From Thermoplasmatales archaeon (GTDB taxonomy: Archaea; Thermoplasmatota; E2; DHVEG-1), in contig DAOVGR010000014.1 of assembly GCA_030672305.1 (NCBI GenBank), positions 1 through 64,000 on the forward strand: a stretch of DNA of 64,000 nt, read 5' to 3'. This document shows, in pieces, positions 19,778 through 28,700 of this stretch; the stretch's first letter is position 1; the number at the start of each line of letters is the position of its first letter. The notes beneath the pieces are model-generated. The model was not told where the DNA came from and searched no databases. It worked only from the letters and a program-made list of their open reading frames with translations. The translations under genes and the position numbers were made by a program.

Positions 19778-20068
19778 TTAACGATCTTGCGGTGTATTAA
19801 CCTCATCAATTATCTTAATTCCAGCAGAAACCCCATCTATTGAGTGAATAGATGCACCGCATTCAGAAATTTCCTTTTCAATATTTGTATAATTTATGTT
19901 GCTACCTTCAATAGTTATTTTAATACTATCCGTTTCGGCATCAGTTTCTTCAAGAGAAATGGTAACACCTGTGATTCCCTCTAATTCACCCAGTCTCTCA
20001 GCCACTTCGATAATTGAAGGAGAATGAGGTTTTAATACATCAAGAATTATTCGTCTTATAGCGGTCAA
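19778..20068 (-). CDS. DUF211 family protein
   Basis: A 96-residue protein of the archaeal DUF211 family (COG1888). It has the opening RRIILDVLKPH and the following helix (IIEVAERLGELEGITGV), then beta strands with IKITIEGSNINY and the final GASIHSIDGVSAG. The fold is ferredoxin-like and family members form oligomers; no function is established. The start is TTG, 4 bases after GGAGAT; no ATG is available. It stands between the S-layer promoter region and the tRNA-Tyr gene, and probably has its own promoter in the 150 bases before it. Confidence 0.88.
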   Translation of the reverse strand: MTAIRRIILDVLKPHSPSIIEVAERLGELEGITGVTISLEETDAETDSIKITIEGSNINYTNIEKEISECGASIHSIDGVSAGIKIIDEVNTPQDR

Positions 20069-20219
20069 ATTAATCTCCAGTCGGCTATCTAAAATCTCAT
20101 TAATAAGTTTTTTTACTAAAATTTTGTTGGTTATACTTTCTAGTTTATGTACTATTAATTACATTTCTAATAACAACCTTAACTAATAAATATAACTATG
20201 TTTATTTGGGCTTTAAATT

Positions 20220-20308
20220 CCCGCCTTAGCTCAGTCTGGCTGGAGCGGCCGGCTGTAGACCCTATGGCCGTAACCGGCAGGTCCCCGGTTCAAATCCGGG
20301 AGGCGGGA
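20220..20308 (+). tRNA. tRNA-Tyr (GTA) with a 14-base intron
   Basis: Acceptor CCCGCCT pairs with AGGCGGG; discriminator A; T arm CCCGGTTCAAATCCGGG. The anticodon stem GCCGG (20248-20252) pairs with CCGGC (20274-20278). The loop CTGTAG is interrupted after position 37 by ACCCTATGGCCGTA (20259-20272), the canonical archaeal intron site. Removing it leaves 75 bases. The intron ends could be placed a base differently. Splicing needs the archaeal endonuclease (not in this window) and RtcB (51688-53157). Confidence 0.95.
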
Positions 20309-20388
20309 TTCATATACTTTTTATCTACTATTATGATACATTAATCAATCTCTAAATAATAGTGTAATTAACATAAAAAAGGACAACT

Positions 20389-21435
20389 ATGAAAGAAATA
20401 GGAATACAAATTAGAAAAAAACAAGCCGAAAAGATGCGAAGATATCTATTAAAAGAGAATCTGTTAATTAGAGATTTTAAAATAACCAGAGATGAAGGAT
20501 TTGTATATTTTCCAGTCAGAAATCTTCCAAAGAAAAATACATCTTATAAACTTGTAAAAATGGATTTTGAGAAAATAAAAAAGGCACCTAACTCATACAA
20601 GGAGATAGCAGTGATACCGGAGGAATTAAAAAATAAATTACCAACTTCATATGATATAATTGGAAATATAATAAATATTAAAATTCCAAAAGAATTGATG
20701 CAATATAAAAATAGGATCGGAACAGCATTACTTAAAGCTAACAAAAGTATAAGAACTGTATGCGCAACTACCTCTATAACAGGAGAATTAAGAACCCACA
20801 ATCCAGAAGTTATATCTGGTAAAAAAAGTACAATTACTATCCATAAGGAGTATGATTTAAGATTTTATGTAGATATTAGGAAAACATATTTTTCCCCAAG
20901 ACTTGCAGAAGAGAGAAGAAGGATTGCAAATCTTGTAAGACCTGGAGAGATTGTTATAGACATGTTTGCAGGTGTTGCACCTTTTTCAATTATGATTGTA
21001 AAATATGCAAATCCAAGGTTGATCTATGCATTTGATAAAAACAAGGATGCAATAAAGTATGCTTTAAAAAATGTAAAATTAAACAATGTTATCGATAAAA
21101 TCGAAATTATTAATGCTGATTCGAAAAATATTAACAGAATTCTTGATAAAAAGGTAGTAAAAGTGGATAGAATTATTATGAATTTACCTTTTTCGGCTCA
21201 TAAGTATTTTTCTCATGCAATGAAACTTATTTCTGAAAAAAGTGTAATTCATTATTACGCAATAATTGAAAAACAAAACCTAGATGAAAGACTAAAAGAA
21301 CTTGAAAAAATTGCAAATGAAAATAAAATATCATTTATTACACGTAAAATTAGAAAAATCAAATCTTATTCACCTAGAGAATTTTATATAGCAATTGATA
21401 TTACGGCTAAGAAAAAAGATGCCGATGTAGCTTAG
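20389..21435 (+). CDS. trm5: tRNA (guanine37-N1)-methyltransferase Trm5
   Basis: A 348-residue class I methyltransferase that puts the methyl on G37 of tRNAs using S-adenosylmethionine. Motifs include [19 protein letters not shown], the SAM-binding [11 protein letters not shown] near residue 185, [12 protein letters not shown], and the catalytic [10 protein letters not shown]. The N-terminal D1/D2 domains, typical of archaeal Trm5, occupy the first 120 residues or so. GGAC lies before the ATG and a TATA-like CTAAATAA lies about 30 bases further up. The last codons (Ala-Asp-Val-Ala-stop) lie inside the tRNA-Thr gene, so the C-terminus is written by tRNA sequence. Confidence 0.95.
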   Translation: MKEIGIQIRKKQAEKMRRYLLKENLLIRDFKITRDEGFVYFPVRNLPKKNTSYKLVKMDFEKIKKAPNSYKEIAVIPEELKNKLPTSYDIIGNIINIKIPKELMQYKNRIGTALLKANKSIRTVCATTSITGELRTHNPEVISGKKSTITIHKEYDLRFYVDIRKTYFSPRLAEERRRIANLVRPGEIVIDMFAGVAPFSIMIVKYANPRLIYAFDKNKDAIKYALKNVKLNNVIDKIEIINADSKNINRILDKKVVKVDRIIMNLPFSAHKYFSHAMKLISEKSVIHYYAIIEKQNLDERLKELEKIANENKISFITRKIRKIKSYSPREFYIAIDITAKKKDADVA

Positions 21436-21494
21436 ACCGGTAGAGCAGCTGATTTGTAATCAGCAGGTCGAGGGTTCAAATCCCTTCATCGGCT
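21421..21494 (+). tRNA. tRNA-Thr (TGT)
   Basis: Acceptor GCCGATG pairs with CATCGGC, discriminator T, anticodon stem GCTGA/TCAGC around TTTGTAA with TGT anticodon, and T arm GAGGGTTCAAATCCCTTC. The first 15 bases overlap the 3' end of trm5 on the same strand. No separate TATA box is evident within the coding sequence just upstream, so it may be processed from the trm5 transcript. Confidence 0.96.
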
Positions 21495-21520
21495 TTTAAC
21501 AAAAAGAACAATTTTAATCA

Positions 21521-23734
21521 TTAATTTTTATTTCTTCTCTTAAACACTAACGTAAACAAAATTGCTATAAATAATAGTATAATTTCATATCCCGGTAATC
21601 CCTCACTTTTCTTTACCTTTATCAATGCATAAGTAAAACTTGTATCACTATCCCCTTCTTGATCAGTAACAGTTAATGTGACAGTATAATTACCTGCTTT
21701 TTTGTAAACATGATAAGAAATAAATCCACTTTCATTATTTCCATCACCAAAATCCCATATAGGGTTAATAGTATCTCCATTATCAGGATCATAACTTCCA
21801 GAACCATCAAATATTATTGTTTTACCTTTTAGGCCTGAGTAATATCCATTTGAAATTGCAACTGGTGGTCTATTAGATTCGCTTCTTATTACAACAGTAG
21901 TGTTAACAGAATTGCTTGAACCATCATTATCTATAACTACCAAATTAACTGTGTATGTCCCCTCACTTTTAAAAGAATGATCAGAAGATATCTCATTTAT
22001 TATACTTGTGTCAGGTGGAAAGGCCCATTTGTAAAAAATAATTTCTCCGTCTGGATCATAACTAGCAGATGCATCAAAAGTAATCGAATCATTTACTTGT
22101 GCATGTATTTCATCACCAACGACATATTCGTTAGGCACACTTATATCTATAATTGGTTTCTTATTATCAAGTGGAGTATTTATAGTAGTAAATATCCAAA
22201 TAGGGGATCTAACTCTTGAATAACTATCTTCTACTTCAGCATACCATACACCTATATAATCATAACCAAGACCTTTATAAGTGTAAGTTGCAGTCTTTCC
22301 TTCAATTGTAGAAGAAAATGCCACAGATGCAGTCCCACCACTTTCAATGTTACGATTTACTCCAATTAAATTATAAGTGTCATTTAAAATGTAATAAAAA
22401 TAAACATCTAATCTTTCTCTATATGATGGAGGATCAGGATCTGTTACTTCAACACTTAATATTGGATTTCTATCAACACCGCTTATTTCATTAGCAGGCG
22501 ATGGATTTGATAAAGAAGGTTGTTTATGATAAATTCCTTTAGGATAATTATCATAAACTCCACTTTTTTTATATTTATATATATCTGGGATATCAACAGA
22601 ATCATATTCAACAGTATTGTTTACATTAGCTGGATCTGGACCATAAAAATCATCCCACCAGTTTCCTATATATCCATTGTCCCATTTATTTTTACCTTCC
22701 TCCTTTGCATTCAGATCTATATTATCTTTAAATCTATTATTGTAAATAGTGTTGTCTTTACTTCCAGGTCTTGTGTATAATCCAGTATGTAAAGAATCAT
22801 CAATGTAATTGTCTCGAATAATGCTATTGGATCCTCCAATACTTATACCCATACCATTTTTTATGATGAAATTTCCACTTACAGTACAAAAATCACCACT
22901 TAAATCAATTCCATAAATGTTGTTACTACTTATTGTATTATTAAAAATCTCATTTTCACTTCCAGAAACAATTAGAGTCCCAGAATATTCATTAAACGCA
23001 ATTGTGTTATTATCGATTAAGGTATTACTACATTCTGAGGCATATATTCCATAAGTACTGTTATCAATGTAATTATTAATAATATGGTTACCGATAGATG
23101 TTGCAATTCTAATACCAGGATTATTAGAACAGTTCCAAACACTATTTTGGTCTAATGTTATCAAATTCGAATTTCCAATATATACTCCTCTTGTACCATT
23201 GATAGTATTATTTCTAATAACTGCTCCATGAGAGCCATCTATTAGAATTCCATAACCATTTTTACTATGGTTTATTAAACAATCAATAACTTTTACACCA
23301 CTTGCTTCTGATGAGATATGAATTACAGCTTTTCTGTGCGATGTTGGTGTCGTATCCATTAATGATAATCTTTCAAGAGAAACAGAATCTGCTACAATAT
23401 CAATTAGATAAGCATTCTTCATTGAACTATTAATCAAAACATCTTCCAAAGATTCAGTTATAATTGTTATAGATTTATCAACAACTACATCACCTGTGTA
23501 TTTTCCTGCAAGAACTTTGATAGTATCACCATCTTGAGCATTATTGACGGCATCCTGAATGTTCTTGTAAGGATTATATAAAGAACCATCAGCTTCATCT
23601 GGGTATCTTTGATCATCATCGACATAAATATCTTTACCAGAAGCTACAGAATGTTCACTATATATGTTTATCACAAAAATACTAATCAATAATGATAGAG
23701 TAATTATACTAACAAGTGCTTTGGATTTATGCAT
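21521..23734 (-). CDS. surface protein with NosD-like beta helix, PKD domains and C-terminal sorting signal
   Basis: A 737-residue secreted protein. A signal peptide (about residues 1-32) is followed by a right-handed parallel beta helix of NosD/CASH type (about residues 36-370), with an opening like pectate lyase proteins (IYVDDD, GSLYNPYKNIQDAVNNAQDGDTI) and many short N-rich repeats such as NNTI and GIYAS. An Ig-like region follows, then two PKD domains (FDASASYDPDGEI, and FDGSGSYDPDNGD with WDFGDGN). It ends with LPGYE, a hydrophobic helix and KRRNKN, a variant PGF-CTERM signal. It is probably a cell-surface carbohydrate-binding or adhesive protein. The strict NosD copper role is not implied. 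Confidence 0.85.
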   Translation of the reverse strand: MHKSKALVSIITLSLLISIFVINIYSEHSVASGKDIYVDDDQRYPDEADGSLYNPYKNIQDAVNNAQDGDTIKVLAGKYTGDVVVDKSITIITESLEDVLINSSMKNAYLIDIVADSVSLERLSLMDTTPTSHRKAVIHISSEASGVKVIDCLINHSKNGYGILIDGSHGAVIRNNTINGTRGVYIGNSNLITLDQNSVWNCSNNPGIRIATSIGNHIINNYIDNSTYGIYASECSNTLIDNNTIAFNEYSGTLIVSGSENEIFNNTISSNNIYGIDLSGDFCTVSGNFIIKNGMGISIGGSNSIIRDNYIDDSLHTGLYTRPGSKDNTIYNNRFKDNIDLNAKEEGKNKWDNGYIGNWWDDFYGPDPANVNNTVEYDSVDIPDIYKYKKSGVYDNYPKGIYHKQPSLSNPSPANEISGVDRNPILSVEVTDPDPPSYRERLDVYFYYILNDTYNLIGVNRNIESGGTASVAFSSTIEGKTATYTYKGLGYDYIGVWYAEVEDSYSRVRSPIWIFTTINTPLDNKKPIIDISVPNEYVVGDEIHAQVNDSITFDASASYDPDGEIIFYKWAFPPDTSIINEISSDHSFKSEGTYTVNLVVIDNDGSSNSVNTTVVIRSESNRPPVAISNGYYSGLKGKTIIFDGSGSYDPDNGDTINPIWDFGDGNNESGFISYHVYKKAGNYTVTLTVTDQEGDSDTSFTYALIKVKKSEGLPGYEIILLFIAILFTLVFKRRNKN

Positions 23735-23808
23735 TTTCCCATCTTCTCAGAAAAAAACAAATAACATAGTTGGATTTATAGTTTTCTCATAAGCGATCTG
23801 ATGATTCT

Positions 23809-24261
23809 ATGAAAATCTGTGTTGGCGGAACCTTTAATCGACTTCATAAAGGTCATAAATTGATATTAAGAAAAGCCTTTAAACACGCTGGAAAAGATGG
23901 TACAGTTTTTATTGGACTTGCTACGGGAAGCTTAGTAAGAAATAAAGAAGAAACTAGACATTTAGATAAACGAAAAAAGGAATTAGAAAAATATCTTTTA
24001 AAAGAAGGATATAATATTCAAGCAGAAATTGTTCCAATAACAAATAAATATGGTCTAACTTTAGATGAAGATTTTGATGCAATAGTCATATCCCCAGAAA
24101 CAGAAAGAATTGCTATACAAATAAATCATAAACGCGTTTTAAAAGGCAAAAGACCATTAAAAATTATAAGAATACCTTTTGTTTTAGCAGAAGATGGTAA
24201 ACCTATTAGCTCGACAAGGATAAATAATAAAGAAATTGATGAAAATGGGAATCTACTTTGA
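23809..24261 (+). CDS. coaD: phosphopantetheine adenylyltransferase, archaeal type
   Basis: A 150-residue nucleotidyltransferase that joins AMP to 4'-phosphopantetheine to make dephospho-CoA, the last but one step of CoA synthesis. The HxGH motif is HKGH near residues 13-16 after GGTFNRL, and the second motif is ISSTRI near the C-terminus. Length and both motifs fit the archaeal COG1019 type rather than bacterial CoaD. Together with the phosphopantothenate synthetase at 54048 it gives two steps of the archaeal CoA pathway in this window. Confidence 0.93.
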   Translation: MKICVGGTFNRLHKGHKLILRKAFKHAGKDGTVFIGLATGSLVRNKEETRHLDKRKKELEKYLLKEGYNIQAEIVPITNKYGLTLDEDFDAIVISPETERIAIQINHKRVLKGKRPLKIIRIPFVLAEDGKPISSTRINNKEIDENGNLL

Positions 24262-24318
24262 AGAGATTAATTTAATAAAGGGGATTTTTATACATCGCCT
24301 AAAAAAGGGTGATTATAA

Positions 24319-24618
24319 GTGACATATTTAATCTTTGAAGTAAAATCAGACGAAATTGGGAAGATAAATAAATTAATCAAAGATGATCTTATCAGTAGGC
24401 AAAGCATACTCACCAGAGATTCAAGTTCTTTAAATTTAAAAGGAAATTTTTCCTATGTAAAAATTGAAGGCAGCAATGATGGCCTAAAAAGAGCAAAAGA
24501 ACTTGCTAAAGATCTTGAACTTAAAAAATTAGACGGAAAAAAGGCAAAAGAAATCGATACAAAAATGCAAGAACAAGAGGATTCTGCTGCTTCTGGTATG
24601 GGTATGATTTTTGATTAA
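24319..24618 (+). CDS. unrecognised small protein
   Basis: A 99-residue protein I do not recognise. It begins with a beta strand (YLIFEVKSDE), carries a helix-strand-helix pattern with lysine-rich helices, and ends in GMGMIFD. No membrane segment or signal peptide is seen. The start is GTG, preceded by GGGTGAT, and a TATA-like TTTTTATACAT lies about 30 bases further upstream. Its TAA overlaps the TAA of the convergent deacetylase gene within one TTAA. Confidence 0.62.
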   Translation: MTYLIFEVKSDEIGKINKLIKDDLISRQSILTRDSSSLNLKGNFSYVKIEGSNDGLKRAKELAKDLELKKLDGKKAKEIDTKMQEQEDSAASGMGMIFD

Positions 24619-25622
24619 ATCTTCCAATATCTACTCATCTCATTTTTAATCTCTTTTATTACTTCATTAACATTTTCTTCTTCTGTTGATTGATCTTTAA
24701 AATCTACTTCTTTACCAATCATTTGCCCCAACTGAGAAACAAGACACTTACCAATCCAATCTAGATTATATCCACCTTCTAAGGTACAAACAATTTTTGG
24801 TTGAATTTCCTGAAATTTTGAAATTATTTCTCTATAAAAATGAGAGGTTAATCTTAAACCCCCTAAAGGATCTAAGTGATGAGAATCATAACCTGAAGAG
24901 AAAATTATCAATTCAGGCTTGAATTGTTTTGCTATTGGTAGAAAAACTTCGTCTATGGTTTTTGAAATAGCATTATCTCCATTTCCATGAGATACTGGTA
25001 TATTAACAGTAAATCCCTCACCTTTGCCGATTCCTGTTTCATTTGTATCTCCAGTTCCAGGATAATGTGGTGATAAATGAAATGATTGATACATTACATC
25101 ATTTCTATCATAAAATATATCTTGTGTACCATTTCCATGATGAACGTCAAAATCAAAAATTAGTATCTTTTTTCCTTGTTTTGTTAGTTCATTTGCAGCT
25201 ATTGCTGCATTATTGAAAAGACAGAATCCCATTGATCTATTTTTTGTTGCATGATGACCGGGAGGTCTGACCAGTGCAAATGCATTATCAACTTTTCCTT
25301 TTAGGACATTGATACTTGCTTTTAATAATCCTCCTGCTGCAAGTCTAGCTGTTTCAAAATCAGAATTACAAACATATGTGTCCATATCTACCCATGCTTC
25401 GTATTCTGTGCTCATCTCCTTGATTTGTTCAATCATTCTCTCAGAATGTATTTCATATAAAAGGTTTTCAGGTAACAATTCAGGCTTTATAAATTCTATA
25501 TCATTATAAAATGGAGTTTTTTTAATTTCTTCAATCATTACATTTAGTCTTTCAGCATTTTCTGGATGTCCTCTATTATTATGTTTACTAAATTCTTCTG
25601 AGAAAACAATCTGTGTTGACAT
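24615..25622 (-). CDS. histone deacetylase family (AcuC-like) protein
   Basis: A 335-residue zinc-dependent deacetylase of the arginase/deacetylase fold. The active-site regions are RPPGHHAT, GFCLFNN, FDFDVHHGNGTQ (Asp-His pair for zinc) and SGYDSHHLDPLGG, with the C-terminal EGGYNL loop. It removes acetyl groups from lysine or from small polyamine substrates; the archaeal target is unknown. The ATG at 25622 (STQIVFS) is preferred over the upstream ATG at 25649, because a TATA element about 35-40 bases before it fits a near-leaderless start. It converges on the small gene at 24319. Confidence 0.91.
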   Translation of the reverse strand: MSTQIVFSEEFSKHNNRGHPENAERLNVMIEEIKKTPFYNDIEFIKPELLPENLLYEIHSERMIEQIKEMSTEYEAWVDMDTYVCNSDFETARLAAGGLLKASINVLKGKVDNAFALVRPPGHHATKNRSMGFCLFNNAAIAANELTKQGKKILIFDFDVHHGNGTQDIFYDRNDVMYQSFHLSPHYPGTGDTNETGIGKGEGFTVNIPVSHGNGDNAISKTIDEVFLPIAKQFKPELIIFSSGYDSHHLDPLGGLRLTSHFYREIISKFQEIQPKIVCTLEGGYNLDWIGKCLVSQLGQMIGKEVDFKDQSTEEENVNEVIKEIKNEMSRYWKI

Positions 25623-25722
25623 AAAAATCAATAACAGAAAATATAGCACTTACATATAAATCATAACATTGAATTTAAGTAGATGAACTATATTGATGCT
25701 AAAGATAAAAGAGTTATAAGTT

Positions 25723-28700
25723 GTGAATGATTTGTTAATTGGCATATCACCAGAATATCTTTATTTACATGAAAAAATTCCAAAGGCTATATCAGAATTA
25801 CATAAACCATATTTTTTAGTTTTTTGTCCTAAAGATAGAAATACAGAATCTGCAAGAAAAGACCTTATTAAAAAATGGGAGAACAATAAATCTTCAGATG
25901 ATTCTTTATCCAAAATTAAAGAGATAGGTGAAGTTGAAACCTACCAAAGTTTTTGGGATTCTGGAGCAGATAGAGAGATTTTTAAAGTATTTACTAAAAA
26001 ATCATATTTTGTACCAGATGTAAGTGACTATTTATTTTTCAATCAGGGGTTATATACTGCAGAACATGATATTCCTTATCAACAAAGAGCATTAGTAGAT
26101 CTAGCTGCTGAAGGAAAAACATGGCTTTTTGATACAAATGGAGAAAAAAAGAATCTTAAGGTTTTAGTATATGATATTGAAACATCAGAATTTGAGAAAG
26201 GGAAAGAAAATATTCCGATAGATATCATTGGATTCTCAGATTTTGATATAGTTTTTGATTCAGATAAAGACCTAGAAAAAGAAGAATTTAGTTTTAACAT
26301 TTTAGATTGCCCATCTGATTGGGAGAGTATTGAAGTAAAACAACTTATCTCACGTAATCTTGATGAAGAAATTGATAATCTTTTAAATTTTTGTAGTATT
26401 GTTTCCAAACACGACATAATATCTGGTCATAACATTATTGGTTTTGATAATTTTCATATATATAACAGGTTAAACTGGATTTTAAAAGAAAAGAGAAATC
26501 AACTATCTGATGAAAATAAAAAAATTCTTCAAAATTTTGTAACCAAGAATAGTAGACCTGATAAATCCTTTTATTTTGGGATTCGCTCTGAAGCAGTGCA
26601 ATTCTATCCTTGCAGTCTTGATACATATTTAGGAGTTAGAAAGTTTTATTCTTTCTTGAATGATTTTAGTCTAAAATCAGTTGCTCCATTCCTGGGTATT
26701 GAGGTTAAAGATAGAATAATTTTGACTCCTTCTCAAATTAAAATCGATGAAAGAACTATAAAATATAACAAGCAGGATGTTCAGGAGCAGTTAGGAGTGA
26801 CCCTTAATTTAATTCAACAGTCTCTTCCTCTCGCTTTTACCACTTGTATGCCTTTTGATATGCTACTTTCTTCTGGTGCTGTGTATATGTGGGACCATAT
26901 GTCTCTTATTAGGGCATCTGTCCAAAAAAAGATTATGCCGCCGATTTGTAGAGTAATGTCTATTTCTCAAATTTTGCTGAAATATTTTAAGGATTGTAAA
27001 ACTAGAGAAGATATTGTTAGACAATCTAAAAAAATAAAGGAACAATTGTCAAAGGATTTTGTTCGAGTGATAAAATATGGATATGAAATGCCAAAATGGA
27101 TGGAGGATCCATATGTTATTTATAATGAGAATCCAGCTGATCCTGATGAAAGATTAAATTATCATATGCCTGGTGGTATGACAATGAAACCTGATAAAGA
27201 AGCATTTTCTCATTTTATTCCTTGGTGGTATGTAGTTGTTGCCGATGTTGGAGCAATGTATCCTACAATTCTTAAAGCTATGAATGTGGGTGCAGACACT
27301 GTAAGACTTGCACATAAGACTGAAAAACCTGACGATTGGATTTGGTTAAAAAAACTTCCTGATCGTTTTTTAAGTAGTAGAGATGTAAACTGGAGGAAAA
27401 TTACAAAAGAAGATACTTTTGCAGATGAAGGATTTATGCTTGGCATCAAAATAGACGATAAACCAGGTGTTGTAAATTGTGCTATGACTGGAATTATGAG
27501 TATGATTGCAAAGACAAAAGATGAACTGAAAGAAGCAAAGAAAAGAAACAATGAGGCAGAGTTGCAACGCTTAAAGATGATGTATCAAAGTGTTAAAGGC
27601 GCTCGTAACGCCGGTAGTGTTGATTATTCGCAAAGAATTATTCTCATTAATTCAGAAGGAGAATATGAAAATATTAAAATCGGTGAGTTTGTTGATAAAG
27701 CAATTGATAAATTTGGATATTTTACTGAGAAAATCAATGGTACTGAATTTGAAATTGCCGATATCAAGGATAATTGGAGAGTAGTTTCGATAAATAAGAA
27801 TGGAAAAATTGAAGTCAAGAAAGTAAAACAAGCAGTTAGACATAAATGGAAAGGAAAACTTGTTAAAATCTCGACAAAAAGCGGATTTACAGTTGTTACT
27901 CCAAATCATAGTGTATTTACAATAAAAGATAAAGCGATAAAAGAGATTTCAGCTGGGGAGATTAATGCTGATACTTTGCTTGTTCATGCAAACAAAATTC
28001 CAAATATAGAAAAAAGTCAAAAAATCAACTTGATTAATGCAATAACTAAACCAGGGTATTATGGATTCATAGAAAAAGAAGATTTAAATTATTTTAATGG
28101 TTTGAGAAAAGATTTGGTTAATATAAATCTTAAAGATAATACTTGTACACCCTATTTAAAAATTAAACTTGAAAAACTAAAAAAAATAGATATTCCTGAT
28201 GATCTCTTAAAACATATAACAGTTGGATCAAATGGGAGAAAATCTAGTAGAATTAAATCATATATCAAAATTGATAAGGATCTTGCAGAATTTCTTGGTT
28301 ATTACATTTCTGAAGGCCACACATCTAAAAGAATTATAAATAAAAATCCATTCTATTATATTACAATTTCTAGTGCTTCTAAACAAATGCACAATAGGAT
28401 TCAAGAGATATCTAACAAAATATTTGGTTTAAAGCCATATATGTTAGATAGAAGAAAAACAGCAGGGGTAATTGCATCTACAGTTCACGCAAAAGTTATA
28501 AATCATATCTTTGAAGAAATAATTAAATGTGGAGATAACAGCAGAAACAAACAAATTCCATATCAAATATTATCTGCTTCAAGTTCTGTAAAGGAATCAT
28601 TTTTAAAGGCTTATATGGAAGGCGATGGAAATTTTAAATCTGATATGCCAAATTCCTGTCCATTAGGGAGATTCACAACTAATAGTCGAGATTTAAACGA

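Noticed and set aside
21521-23734. NosD copper-processing protein
   Set aside because: The beta-helix repeats are like NosD, but PKD domains, the sorting signal and the absence of nos genes point to a surface protein.
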